DNA of 64,000 bases from Karalla daura (lineage: Eukaryota; Chordata; Actinopteri; Chaetodontiformes; Leiognathidae): positions 12,639,170 to 12,703,169 of the forward strand of contig CM055200.1 in NCBI GenBank assembly GCA_029224185.1. Direction: 5' to 3'. How positions within the stretch are numbered: the stretch's first letter is position 1; the number at the start of each line of letters is the position of its first letter. Position numbers and translations under genes: made by a program. Below are positions 1 to 13,271 of the stretch, in pieces. The notes under the pieces are model-generated. The model saw only the letters and a program-made list of their open reading frames with translations. It had not been told where the DNA came from and searched no databases.

Positions 1-1021
1 AAATTACATCCAAGAAAATCCAAATAGTGCATAATGGCCAGAGAGCGGAACCAAATAGCATATTTGGCTGATAAAGGAAGAGACGGCAGACTGTGCACTG
101 AGAGACAACAGCTTGCTAGCCCTGACGGGTGCAGCCCGTGTCCCAGTCAGAGGAGTGCACCATTCTCTCTTGTTGGATCCGAAACTACACTGGCAATATA
201 GCTTTCCCTCCCTCTCATTCGCAATGAACTGTCACACTGTTCACCCCCCCACCCCTCACCCCCTCCCTCCATCCCCCACTAACAAATACATGTCCTCAAG
301 CTGACACCGAGGCATGGCGAGCGTGTCGTCTGAGCTGCACATCTCGGCTTTTAAGACTCCACTGGAGCCTGTGGCGCTGCTCTAAGATCGTGTCCAATGT
401 TCATCCACCATCTGTCCGTTACTTGCCAAACCCTCCGCTTCCTGCTGGAGGACAGGGCCTGGTCCCGCAACAAGCCATTCATCAATAAAAACACGCATCT
501 ATAATTAGGATAAAAGGTGGGACGGTTTGATTTTAAAGGTGTCACCAGCCTTGACTTCAAGTGCGCGTGTCTCATCACTTTTCATCTTTCATCACTTCTA
601 GTTCATCACCCGGGAGGACGTAATGCCAATAAAACACTCCGCTGCCACCGCTGGAGGGATTCTCACTGCAGAGCCAGTGCAGATTCTTCCCAAAGCACTG
701 ATCTTCCTCCGACCATAATCCTGATTGCGGCCGCATTCCAGCTAATTAGCGGCTAGCGCCCGGCCTGTCAGCACGCGAGCCCGTCAGTGTCATCCCCGTA
801 GCCGTCTGCTGGGCGCATGCGAGCGTGACTCCTTTTTAACTCTCTCCCCCCCGAGCCGGCTCCAGTGCTCCTGTGTGCGTGTCAGCAGCGCCGCGGATGA
901 ATCTGCATCCAGATGACGGGAGTGAACAGAGTGAATAGCTGGTGAGCTGAGGCAGAAACGCAGCGCTGACAGAGCTGCCGGCTGCATGGGGCTGGCGGCG
1001 GGGCAGTCAAATGTACCGCAG

Positions 1022-1071
1022 CCCCCCCCCCACACACACACACACACACACACAGGCAGGCAGGCAGGCAG
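1022..1071. repeat. Compound microsatellite C(n)-(CA)n-(GGCA)n
   Basis: A run of C is followed by about 12 CA units and then four to five GGCA units. Confidence 0.95.
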
Positions 1072-1435
1072 GGTTCAGGGTTCGGGCCGGGCTAATCTCT
1101 CCAGCGCACCAGGCTACAGAGCGGCAGAGATCGCTGCCCCGGCCAAATTTAAAGTAGCCCGAGCTAAAAGGGTTTAGACCGATGCGAGTCGAGCTCAGCC
1201 TGAGGCACGCGTGTGACCCGGGCTGAGTGTCTTAATGCTCATTTCACATGAGCTGCTATGAGACACTTGGCACACACAAAACTGACTTAGGAACTGCTAA
1301 AAAAAATGTGATATTCTTGTTTCAAGGCCCAAATGTTTCCATGAAACATCATCCCTGGTCACCCCTGGGCATCAGGACACCACATATATCAAAGGGCTAT
1401 GGGGTATATGGGTCCCTTAGATCTGGCTACAGATC

Positions 1436-1474
1436 AAGCATGCACACTCGTCACATCTGTGAGTGTGCATGCTT
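1436..1474. repeat. Perfect inverted repeat, 14-bp stem, 11-nt loop
   Basis: AAGCATGCACACTC at 1436-1449 is the exact reverse complement of 1461-1474. It could form a hairpin in either transcript. Its length is short for a miRNA precursor. Confidence 0.9.
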
Positions 1475-3300
1475 TCGTGTGACGCTCATCCCCAGGCAAC
1501 AGCTCATCTTTTGTAGAGGTGAGCCTGGGTGGAGGGGGTGGGAGGGGGGTAGAGGAGCACTGTACGAGTGGGGATAAGCTGACTGTGCGCTGTGACAGGC
1601 AGTCAGTCATGAGCGAGTGGAACGGATGGGGATGTTTATCTCACAAGATGTCCCTATGTTTCATATGTTTGACTCATATGATGAGTTAAAGCAGACTACA
1701 TAGAAAGTGACGACAGATCATGATGAAGACATTCTTGCATGTGCACCTTGGCTTAAAGGCAACAGATACACGCACCCCACATACAAAGCCTCATCGGGGT
1801 GAAGGACAAATATTTTCCTTAAGTTTAAGTTGATGCCTTGGGATCGAACAAACAGGCTGCAGGTGAGCGGGTGAGCACACGTGTGGGCGGAGAGAACTCC
1901 TAACGTATTAGATCTCTACTCCCAGGGGTGACCGCAGAGCAGGTGTACCGTTAATAACTCGTAATTATTCTGGCAGCACAATCAGAATAATGGACCCTGA
2001 TGTGGAACGCTTAATAAACAAATTTCGGTCGCTGAGGAATAGCAGCTGTCAAACGGAGCCGAATTAGCTGACCAGGTGTACCGGCGGCCCAACCTCTGCT
2101 ACTGTAGACCAGGGGACAGAGAAGAGAGAAGGCAGGCGAGCTTAGACCTGGAAGCTTTGGGAGAGAAAAGCACTTTGCAAACAAATCATGAGACAGTGGG
2201 AGAAAGAGGGAGGAGCAGAGCAGGAGACAGTCCAAACAGCCGTCCCCGGGAGCTTCCTGTGAAATCAGAAAGAGTGAGCAGCGGTGACAACAGTGCCGTG
2301 GCTCCACCTCGTCCCACCCCGCTCCCCCGAGCCACTGGTGCCCTGGCAGTGGCTGGAGGTCAGGCCGCAGCCGACGCTGCGCCCTCAGGTACAGAGAGAG
2401 CCGTTTGGATACACTTTGAGACGTTCAGCGGAGCAAGTCCTGCCTTCGGAGACTCTAAACCATGCTCTACAGTTATCATGCAGCAATGACGTCCGGACAA
2501 TCCAGAGGATGGATTTGTGAAGGTTTTCAAGCACATCGACACAGCCTTTGGGTTAGCGATCAGAGCATTTTCCAATCAACAAACAAAAGAAAAAAAAACA
2601 ACAAAAAAAATCACCCTGTGATGCCACCATGCGCAGAGAGGGGGCGCCACCAACAGCTACTTTCTCTGTGAGGCACAAGCAGTAGAGCAGTGCATGCTTG
2701 GAAGAAAGGCTAGAGTGCCAAAGCGTGTGGGAAAGCCGGAGCTGATATTTCTAAGAAGACATGAAAGGATGAGGAGAGAAGCTTTGTAAAGCGAGACAGA
2801 GGGAGTGCAGGGGAACAGCACTGCCGTTGAGTTGGCACTGACCAAGACAAGTTCTCGGAGAATGACTCATCTCCTCTTCTAGGATACGGTTTGCTTCTCA
2901 GAATTGAAACTTGCCGGTGAACGTGAGTGAACTTTGCTGGCACTGGCTAATGACTAAATTATGTAAGGTAACTGCAGCCTTTAATAATCCTTGTCCAAAA
3001 TATCTCAATAATGTAGCAGCTAAGGCATGGAGCGCAGCTGTCAGCCGCACAAAAGGCACCTGGGAGGTCTCAGCACAGTGCCCAATTACAATACATTGTT
3101 TGACTTTGTATGTTCAACACAAGGGCACACACAATGGGGTGCGTGCCTGCTCTAGATTAGGACACTCCCTGTCTTCAGAGCGTACACAGGTTGCAACAGC
3201 CTTTGACTGCGCTAGACCTCGTCCTAGCAGGTGGAGGCATGAAGCCCTGCCCGAAGGCCCGGCTGCAGATATAAAGCTTATACTGCGGGTTAAGGTTCAT

Positions 3301-3458
3301 TAATGACTTCACCCACATAAATGTGTCTGTCGGGACATACTTGTCAAAAATGGTTTCTCCAGCCTAGTGTGGCGAAACATTTTAGCCCATAGGGTAAGTA
3401 GAAGTTAAGATAAACAGTCACAAACACATTTATGTGATGAGTCGTGTGGATGTCATTA
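3301..3458. repeat. Interrupted inverted repeats (possible decayed MITE)
   Basis: TAATGAC (3301-3307) and CACATAAATGTGT (3314-3326) recur as reverse complements at 3452-3458 and 3424-3436. The spacing between the two blocks differs between arms. This could be the terminal repeats of a small non-autonomous DNA transposon, but no clear target-site duplication was seen. Confidence 0.35.
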
Positions 3459-4149
3459 TCTGTAAAGTCAAGGGATAAAACAGACAGATTTACAGATTAG
3501 GACATCGCAAGAGGGAATTCTAGTGCTTATACCATGCTCGCATACCATCAGCCATCTTTAAAGTTTGTTTAAATATGGCTGAAGATGAAACGCTGCTTTG
3601 ATGCATCTTTAACTGTTAAGTCAAAGTGTTAAGCGTTAAAGTTTTGATGAAAGAATCAGACAACAGTACTTTACATGGCCATGTCAGAGGATACAGAGGG
3701 GCTGTGCTTTGTTTTTGTACTTCCTGAATTATAGTGCTAGATGTCTGGGTTACACCTATTACTTACATGTGTACACTTTGCAAAGACAAGTTAGAAGCAA
3801 ACTCAACATTTTATGTCCAGTGAAGTAACCTCTAGTTGGGTAATACGCACACAGAGTGGCTTTTGTCCTGTCCTCTGCCGTTGAAAACGTCACTGCGGCT
3901 GTGACTCAGGCTCTCACATTTGTGGAAGGTGTGTTGTCAAACAGGGAAAAAAATCTACTTTCTTTGCTGTTCCCCTGGACTAAGAGCAGTAAACTTGCTG
4001 TGCCCTCCACATTAAAGAGAAGTGTGAGAGTAACTGACACACAGAAGAAGACGGAGAGGAAGAGTAAGAAGTAGGGAGGAAGAATACATAAGAGGGTGGG
4101 AAGAGGTAGAGACTACAAAGTGCATTTTCTTTTTTCATTCAGGTGCACA

Positions 4150-4154
4150 CATGC
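4150..4154 (-). promoter_or_regulatory. GCATG (RBFOX-type) motif just downstream of the microexon donor
   Basis: The minus strand reads AGCATGTG about 21 nt into the intron after the DFWQ microexon. GCAUG is the core recognition word of RBFOX splicing regulators, which typically promote inclusion when bound downstream of an exon and are abundant in muscle and neurons. A 5-mer can occur by chance, so this is a positional inference only. Confidence 0.35.
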
Positions 4155-4175
4155 TGCTCGGCACACACCCCATAC

Positions 4176-4187
4176 CTGCCAGAAGTC
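4176..4187 (-). CDS. micu1: micu1 microexon, 12 nt, encodes Asp-Phe-Trp-Gln
   Basis: On the minus strand a long pyrimidine tract (complement of 4190-4310) ends in CTCTGCAG. It is followed by the twelve bases GACTTCTGGCAG and then a GTATGG donor. The preceding exon ends in phase 0 after Tyr-Asp-Gly-Lys, so the four codons D-F-W-Q insert in frame. Mammalian MICU1.1, the skeletal-muscle splice variant, carries a four-residue EFWQ microexon at exactly this junction. It raises the Ca2+ sensitivity of uniporter activation. The fish exon differs by a conservative Glu-to-Asp change. It is far too short for ORF-based or most similarity-based annotation. What is seen is the splice-site pair, frame and peptide; tissue-specific use is inferred from the mammalian counterpart. 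Confidence 0.88.
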
Positions 4188-4330
4188 CTGCAGAGAGGGA
4201 GGGGCAGAATGGCAAAGAGATGACAAGGGAGGGAGGGAGGGAGACAGGAGAGGAAGATGTGGAGAAGGAAGAGGTGGAGGAGGAGGAGGAGGGACGGGGA
4301 AGTTTGTGGGTGGACAATGGGGATCAGAAG
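4188..4330 (-). promoter_or_regulatory. Extended polypyrimidine tract upstream of the micu1 microexon
   Basis: The plus strand is almost purely G and A here, with GGGA, GGAG and GAA runs, so the micu1 pre-mRNA carries more than 100 nt of pyrimidine-rich sequence directly before the microexon acceptor. Two TGC trinucleotides sit within about 20 nt of the acceptor. Long pyrimidine tracts and UGC motifs are common features of regulated microexons. The function is inferred. Confidence 0.5.
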
Positions 4331-5985
4331 ATGGAATGATGGAGGGGGGGGCAGAGAAAAAGTGGGGATTGAGGACGATGATTATTCACGAGGAGGGGAA
4401 GAGAGAGAACACGGAGGGATTACTCGTGATTACTGTGAATGAGAGGACGACTGATCAGAGCACAAGAGAATCATCAACAGTTAACAATGGCAACGTCAGG
4501 TCACATCAATGTAAGATTAGGCTAGCTGAAGACATGTCCACAATGATTGGGTCGAACGTGGGCGGGCACACACACAGATTGAGTGGATAAACAGCGAGGT
4601 AGAGGTGCAAACATTCGGTTCCTAACTGTGGACTGGAAAATAGCACAACCGGGGTGACCCGAATTGAGCAACAGCTGCTCAAAGCAGCTCAGGGCATGTG
4701 ATGTGTGCGTTCAGACCCGACCTGGAACACATTAGTGTCTGGAGAGAGAGAGGAGGAGGAGGAGGGGAGGGGAGGGGGCTGCGAGCCACAGGTTCCTATC
4801 GTCTACAGTTTTACAGTCTACAGTCTTTGCTTTGCCGCAGTCAAACATGCGCGGGGAGAATCTCTCAGCTGCTTCAGCCATTTCCAAATTAATCCATGAG
4901 AAGTGAGACGTGATGGGGAGGGGGGGAGGAGGGGTGGTACTTTAGGAGTTATTTTCACACAATGCCGCGCACCTCTTCGCCTGGTGTTTACCAGCCCGCC
5001 TCCGGCTGAAAGGCTGGCTTTGTGCTCCGCCACACCCTCCACAAACTCTATCCCTTCACACTCTACAAACGCTAGGCCTGAGTCACTTCTTCTGGGCCTG
5101 GCTCGTGCGAGCTGGACTTCACAGCCCTCCTCGGCTAGGGGTTTACTCCTCCTCCCGAGTGGCTAGGAGTGCCCGTTAAGCCAATGAGGAGGAGGCACGC
5201 ATCTCGGGGGCTCAGAAACCGGTTGGGCAGGGCAAGGGAGGGCGTGTGGGTGGGGAGCTCCGAGCCGCTCCGACTATGGCAGGGGGGAAAAAAAAAATCT
5301 CACGGGACAAGCAGAGCTAAATACAGCGTCAGAGAAAACCGTGTGTGCAGTCTTGACAGGCAAATAAAAGAAACACAAGCCCCGGAGATAGAGACGGCAT
5401 TTACATAAGCGGACGAGGCCCTAAATGAGGGGCGCTCCATTTCGAGTTCGGGCAGCAACGGGGAATTTCACATTTACTTTTGATGAATACAGAGCCTGAG
5501 CTCTTTGGCTAATATGCTCTTGAAATACGGGTAAAGTTCTGGGAACTCTCAAACAGGGCTTAGTAAAAATAAAAAATAAAAAATAAAATCAAAGTAGTGA
5601 GGCGGGTGAAAATGTTTCGGCTGCGCAGTCTCTCTGGCTTGCTGTGAATCCTCGTACTGGGCCATGGAGACGGGGCGCACGCACACATGTCGTCCTAGCA
5701 GCCTGCAGCCTGATGGGATTTTGTAATGAGGTTGCAAACCTCAATCACCACACTGATTATCATCTAATACTAAATATACGGCGATGGCTGGGAGCTCGGT
5801 GCGAGAGGTGACGCTGGGATCAGGAGGACGGGAGTAATGGTCACAAATCAATACCAAGGAATGCAGCTATGGAAATAATGATGCCGGTGATTTATATTGA
5901 TGGCTTCTATTTTCCTGACTGGGAGTGCAGACGTTTTCACTTTTGGGCCGCAGAAATAAGCTCCTCAGTCAAGTCCATCCCTGCG

Positions 5986-6036
<51 letters not shown>

Positions 6037-7091
6037 TAGAGGGATGCCAACTTGTCCAAAGTTCACCTGCTGTTATTGTCTTTAAATAGGTCATTATACC
6101 TTGGACAGGGCCACTTTGTACACGTCTCTCTTAATGATTAAGTGTGGAGCGGCTGTGTTAAAGAGAGAGGATCCTCTGACCGAGGCTAGGAGACTGGAGG
6201 ATCCCAGTCTAGTTTCAAAACCTATTTCTACAGTATCTCAATATTAGTCAAATAAAACATTATTTTATCGATGCCACACCTCCCCTTCTTTGCCCCTTGT
6301 GAGTATTTATGTATTTTCTATGGTAGCTCAAATCTACTCATACGTTCTCTTTAATAGCATTTCAGCATTTCCGTTCTTTGATTTCGATATTTTGATATAA
6401 TATCACATTCATGAGGACGGCGGTCCAGCACAGCATTAATACTACACTTTTTAAAACTTTGCTTATAATCTTTGTGTTTGCACATCTGAAATCTATCCCA
6501 CGGACGTCAAACTGTTACTGTATTCTTAGAAGGCCTAGTTATCGTTCGTCTACGAACAACCACTAGCTTCATTTTTCAGTTTTTTAGGATCAGCATTAAT
6601 TGGATATTTAAGCGTAACAGCTCGCTGATGAAATTGAATGTAGACACTGACCTAATCCTTTTCACTGAATGTAGATATTTTACTCGGGTGTGCTCTTAAT
6701 GGAAAACAAAATCCATATATAACTTGTCGAGGTGCGTGTGTTACTAAGTACAGCTCTGCTGTAGTGAGGAGGTAGAGTCGGTTTCAAAGGTCTTCTTGGG
6801 AACAAATCAAGCAAAATTAACATGGGTGGGTTTAATAAGCGCGTGTGGGTGTTTTTGTCATTTGGACGAACTGACCGTCCAGGCTAATAGACGGCTCAGA
6901 GGGAAGACACTGTAACTGTTTTTAGAACACAACTTCCAGGGGGGAATGCAGGTCTGCGGCGCGTTTCTCAAAACCCATCCGCACTAATGGCTCCACGCGG
7001 TGATTATGAGAGGACGCCTGCTGCTGACCTCCGTGACCGCTAAGATGAGCCTCCTATCCTCAGCAACGCAACAGAGACGCCCACTGCTTAC
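4331..7091 (-). other. micu1: micu1 intron between exon 5 and the microexon (remainder)
   Basis: No coding exon was seen. It contains a GA-rich patch near 4741-4780, an A-rich AAAAAT patch at 5564-5590, a GT microsatellite at 5989-6033, and an AT-rich stretch from about 6230 to 6760. Confidence 0.7.
5989..6033. repeat. GT microsatellite
   Basis: About 22 uninterrupted GT units in a micu1 intron. Confidence 0.97.
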
Positions 7092-7135
7092 CTTCCCATC
7101 GTAGCGCTTCACGATGAACTGATCCAGGCCCAGAT
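7092..7135 (-). CDS. micu1: micu1 coding exon 5 (LGLDQFIVKRYDGK block)
   Basis: A 44-nt exon bounded on the minus strand by TTTCAG acceptor and GTAAGC donor. Its first two bases complete an Asn codon begun by the previous exon, and fourteen codons follow: L-G-L-D-Q-F-I-V-K-R-Y-D-G-K. Human MICU1 has HLGLDQYIIKRFDGK at this position, so the exon is clearly orthologous, with Asn replacing His at the junction. It encodes about residues 173-187, in the region that leads to the first EF-hand lobe. The exon ends in phase 0, which is what allows the DFWQ microexon to be optional. At 44 nt it is too short for an ORF search and was found by homology and splice signals. Confidence 0.93.
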
Positions 7136-9929
<2,794 letters not shown>

Positions 9930-10092
9930 TCTCAGGCTGCTTCTCGTTAGGTGTGATGGAGCGTATGAAGTCCTGGGGCGTCATGTAGACTTCAGCATCC
10001 CCGTGCTCGCTGATGACCTTCAGCGTGGCAAAGTAACGGAAGATCTTATCCGGAGTGGAGTAGGCTCTTATCCTGTTCTCATACTCCATCAC
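9930..10092 (-). CDS. micu1: micu1 coding exon 4 (VMEYENRIRAYSTPDKIFRY block)
   Basis: A 163-nt exon with a CTGTCAG acceptor and an A/GTGAGT donor on the minus strand. It encodes 54 residues beginning V-M-E-Y-E-N-R-I-R and ending S-I-T-P-N-E-K-Q-P-E, plus one base of the next codon. The human exon differs at only a few positions: the fish has ISEHGDAEVYMTPQDFIRS where human has ISEPGEAEVFMTPEDFVRS. This is the most conserved part of MICU1 in the window, about residues 119-172. It corresponds to the N-terminal core domain that packs against the EF-hand lobe and contributes to dimerisation and Ca2+-dependent gating of MCU. The start was set by the CAG acceptor, which gives V-M in phase 0 with the preceding exon. 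Confidence 0.97.
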
Positions 10093-10196
10093 CTGACAGA
10101 GACGGACGCACATTCATCAACTCAACTTCTCACATTCATTTACCCAACACACCAATATTAAACCAATCGATATTCCAGTGCTGTAACATTAATAAT

Positions 10197-10220
10197 GGGG
10201 GGGGGGGGGGGGGGGGGGGG
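10197..10220. repeat. Homopolymer G, 24 bases
   Basis: An uninterrupted G run about 105 bp from the acceptor of micu1 exon 4. On the micu1 transcript it is a C run. Its length is prone to sequencing error. Confidence 0.95.
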
Positions 10221-11554
10221 CGGCCTGAGAAGGGTGCGGGAGTGTCTGGAATAACAAACATGCGGGGCGGCTGGGAGCCAGGCTGTCAGACCTGATGGGG
10301 TGCTACATAAACTGCTGGCTAGCATAGCTGCTGCACGACCCAAAACAGAAAACAGTCCATAGCCTGGGGGACAGGCGGACATGAGGGGAGGCTGCAGAGC
10401 CGTCGCATCCATTCATAGGGAAAACAGAGAGGCACCAAAGTCCGACAATAGGGGAAACACAAAACAAATCGTTTATTGGGCTCTGGTGCACACATGAGCA
10501 GCCGCAGCGCCATCTGCCTTTCAGCAGCAACTTTCCCAGAGAAACAGACAGCTGTGCTCAGCTGTAATCCACACAGGCGGCCGCTGGATGCGGCGCTGGA
10601 TGATTGCAAACAAACTCCCCGTGGAAGCCGCTTCAACTTTTTGGAGCCTATTATCCACTTTGATTTGACAACATCGGGAGCGGGAGGGGGGGGGGGACTC
10701 TGACCCAACCGGATTCTCTCCTCTGAGGAGTCTGCAGATGTGATTACACGCTTCCGTGTGGGTCCCGGGTCTTCAGCGGGCCTCATCGGTCTTTAGGGAA
10801 ATCACCGGGAGCCGACCGTGAATGAGAGGTTATGGGACGGTCGCGTGGAAGCGCTGCACCGTCTGGCTGATGGAGAGCCCTGGGTGCGCCGTCATCTCTC
10901 CCTGACTTTCATCTCTGCAGATTTACAGCCGACTGATCTGAGCATCGCCCACGCCCATGGGGAGGCGAGCCAGCCGCCTGAGCTTGCAGCCAGGTACGCT
11001 GCCTCCTTCCAAAACCGACTCCACACATGTAGCCTGTGGCACGTGTGGTTCAAGGCACCCCAAGAGTTAGAGCACTTTCAATATTTATCCCTGACTGGAC
11101 ATCTTTTTGTCCAATCCACACATGATCTTCAGAGTAAATAAGCAATAAGTCACAACAGTGTACAAAACATCAAACATATTAGGCAAAACACAAAATAAAT
11201 AAATGATAAAAAAATACCTTATTACTTATTATTATTACACGTATTCCTAGTTCTGAAGTCAATGAAAGAAAAAATATCTATTAAAACAAATATCTTGCAA
11301 TCAACTACATTGACCTGCAGGAACATTCCACTGTATGTAGCGTGAGCTTCGCTCTGATTGACATTTGCATGCCTTAAAACAAAATCGACTGCAGGGCGCT
11401 CTGCCAAACCTCAGGTCTTTATTTGGCATAGGAGGCTGAGCTGGCACAAACAACCTATTTTTATCTACACACGAGTGAATCCTGTGGTGCAGTGATTGAC
11501 TAAAACCGTTTGCTCCCCAGACGTCCATATGCTTGCAGCCGACCGTGGCTGCCG

Positions 11555-11625
11555 CCGCCGAGGAGGAGAAGGAGGAGAAGGAGGAGGAGGAGGAGGAAGA
11601 GGGAGAGGAGGAAGAAGAGGAGGCA
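11555..11625. repeat. GGA/GAA-rich purine tract
   Basis: An imperfect GGAGGA/GAAGGA repeat. It forms a pyrimidine tract in the micu1 transcript. Confidence 0.85.
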
Positions 11626-12101
11626 GTGAGAGTGATCGTGCAGTTTCTGAAGTCAGATTTCAGGTTTCGCTCCAGAAAAGTAAATGAAATCTTTTGTTAA
11701 AAGCTCTTCCTCTCTCGTCCCTCTCTCCGGTCCTCCCACAGTGTTGATTTGGCATTGACTGAAAAGTACCTCTGCTCCTCTGCGTCATCGTCTGCCTAAC
11801 CGACAGAAATACAATCTGACTGGTGGAACATTCATGTCCTTTATGACAGCACGAGTGCACATTCCTCTCCTGCGTTTGTGAGTTGTCATTTCGGTTTATG
11901 TAGAATTTAGTACAGACATATATAAACAACATTATGCACGCATTTGATTTCTACATAAAAAACAAGCGATGGTTCATTTCAAAAATATATGTAAAATATT
12001 CATACACCTGCGTCCGCATATTGGACATTGATTGGCAATTCTAAAGTCGAATTGATTACCGGACGGCTAAAACATGTGATTGTTTATTGTTTATTGATTA
12101 C

Positions 12102-12291
12102 CTTGCGGTCACGGAATCCTGAGCGTGGCTTCTTCTTCTTCCCCTCACCCTCCTCTTCGTTCGCTTCATCGTCTCCACTGCTGGCCTCCACGGACTTCTC
12201 TGAATCAGAATCCGAGTCCTTGACGAAGTCCGCCTCCTCTCTGCCGGCCTCCCCAGAGTGCTGAACGGACGGCCCCGCGTCTGCGTACGCT
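12102..12291 (-). CDS. micu1: micu1 coding exon 3 (acidic linker and polybasic motif)
   Basis: A 190-nt exon with an AACCAG acceptor and a GTAATC donor on the minus strand. One base completes an Arg codon with exon 2, and 63 codons follow, ending G-F-R-D-R-K in phase 0. The front part is acidic and Ser-rich (DSDSDSEKS, SSGDDEANEEEGEG) and poorly conserved, as in other vertebrates. The end is diagnostic: KKKKPRSGFRDRK, against KKKKRSGFRDRK in human. The lysine run, about residues 106-109, is the polybasic region known to help MICU1 interact with the uniporter core and the membrane. The start A-Y-A-D parallels human A-H-A-E, near the end of the mitochondrial presequence. The acidic run is longer than I recall for human. 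Confidence 0.95.
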
Positions 12292-13106
12292 CTGGTTTCA
12301 ACAGCAAAACAACATGAGAAACGCATAACAAACGCCACTTAGTGGGACACGGTTACATGTGTGTCTCACATTTCCAGATGGGTGTGTTCGGTAGCGACAA
12401 CAGGGAGCGACCGGGGTCATATGTGAAAAGCGAAGAGATTTAAACACCCGCTCGACCAATTTTCGGACTAAATTGAAGATTGGAATAATAATAATAATAA
12501 ATAGCTGGGTCTGTCTGGTGGAGGCTGAATAATTCAGTTTAATGAGACAGAGGGAGAATGAAGCCCGAGGTGAAGGCCTGGAACAGTCTCGTCCCATCAG
12601 TTTCAGACGCCCCGAGGCTCCATCCATCACTCTGCCTCCTGCAGAACAGTCGTCCTGTCCCAGCAGAGCTCTCACGTCAACACCCACTCCGCTGCTTTGT
12701 GTTAACTAAACACCGCTTAGTAATGGATAGCCATAAAAATATTGCGACACCCTTGGGGGTGGTGACCTGGCTTGAAGATTAGCACCAGCCGCACACAAAA
12801 TGCATTTTTTCTGTAGGAATGAAATGAATGAAAAAAAACCTTGTTATGTTGCCAGGGGTTGAGCTGAGATAACGGCCAAGGAGGTAATGGTTATAAAACG
12901 TTTTTTAATGAGTGGTGGAGGATAAACAGGGACGGAGAGGCCCGTGAATGCTTCGTTTACAAGGAGACGAAACAGACAATGTGTTCAGCAGGCTGCCGAC
13001 ACAGATGCCAATGGATAGTTTTATCACGGGTCTGAGAAACCTCAAACTGGATCCAGGTGATGGAGAGAGAGTGCAGAGAGGATGGAGCTTGTGTGCGTGA
13101 GCCTAC
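12292..13106 (-). other. micu1: micu1 intron between exons 2 and 3
   Basis: Short intron of about 815 bp. The only notable item is a small ATA repeat at 12485-12501. No other exon was seen. Confidence 0.75.
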
Positions 13107-13271
13107 CTTGTCCAGAGCAGCCCGGCACTGGCAGACAGGCCGGTCACCCCGGCCAGGGCTGCCAGCATCAGCCTCCTCTGGCTGGGACCCCGCGCTGTCC
13201 CAGAGTGGTAGCGCCGGGACAGCTGCACCAGGCCCACCGTCACCGCGGACAATGCCCGCAGGCGGAACATC
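13107..13271 (-). CDS. micu1: micu1 coding exon 2 with start codon (mitochondrial targeting region)
   Basis: On the minus strand the acceptor GGCCCGGCAG is followed by G and then ATG at 13270-13268. It encodes M-F-R-L-R-A-L-S-A-V through L-L-W-T, plus two bases of an Arg codon before a GTAGGC donor. Human MICU1 begins MFRLNSLSAL and has RRLMMVAFLG and STGLLWKR at the matching places; here they are RRLMLAALAG and SAGLLWTR. Residues 1-33 are Arg-rich with no acidic residue, typical of a mitochondrial presequence. Residues 34-52 form a hydrophobic segment, as in other MICU1 proteins. The ATG was chosen by homology. Joining to exon 1 would place a second ATG directly before it in frame. Confidence 0.95.

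Larger units (their letters stand above)
1..4175 (-). other. micu1: micu1 intron downstream of the microexon (partial)
   Basis: No exon was recognised here on either strand. I looked on the minus strand for the next expected MICU1 block (KISQEREKFADEG...GECGLISF) and did not find it. The region holds a compound C/CA/GGCA microsatellite near 1022-1071, a perfect 14-bp hairpin at 1436-1474, inverted repeats at 3301-3458, and GC-rich stretches around 780-1210 and 2050-2450. The open frames here, for example 2076-2489 plus, have no recognisable domain and look like chance frames. Confidence 0.7.
10093..12101 (-). other. micu1: micu1 intron between exons 3 and 4
   Basis: No further exon was seen. 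It contains a run of 24 G at 10197-10220, a second shorter G run near 10686-10696, a GGA/GAA-rich tract at 11555-11625, and AT-rich DNA at 11110-11300 and 11880-12000. Confidence 0.7.

Noticed and set aside
1436..1474. Possible miRNA precursor hairpin
   Set aside because: The 14-bp stem is too short for a canonical precursor, and the self-complementary GCATGC core explains part of the pairing.
1..4170. Next micu1 exon (EREKFADEG...GECGLISF) and EF-hands
   Set aside because: No minus-strand match was found; these exons must lie left of the window.
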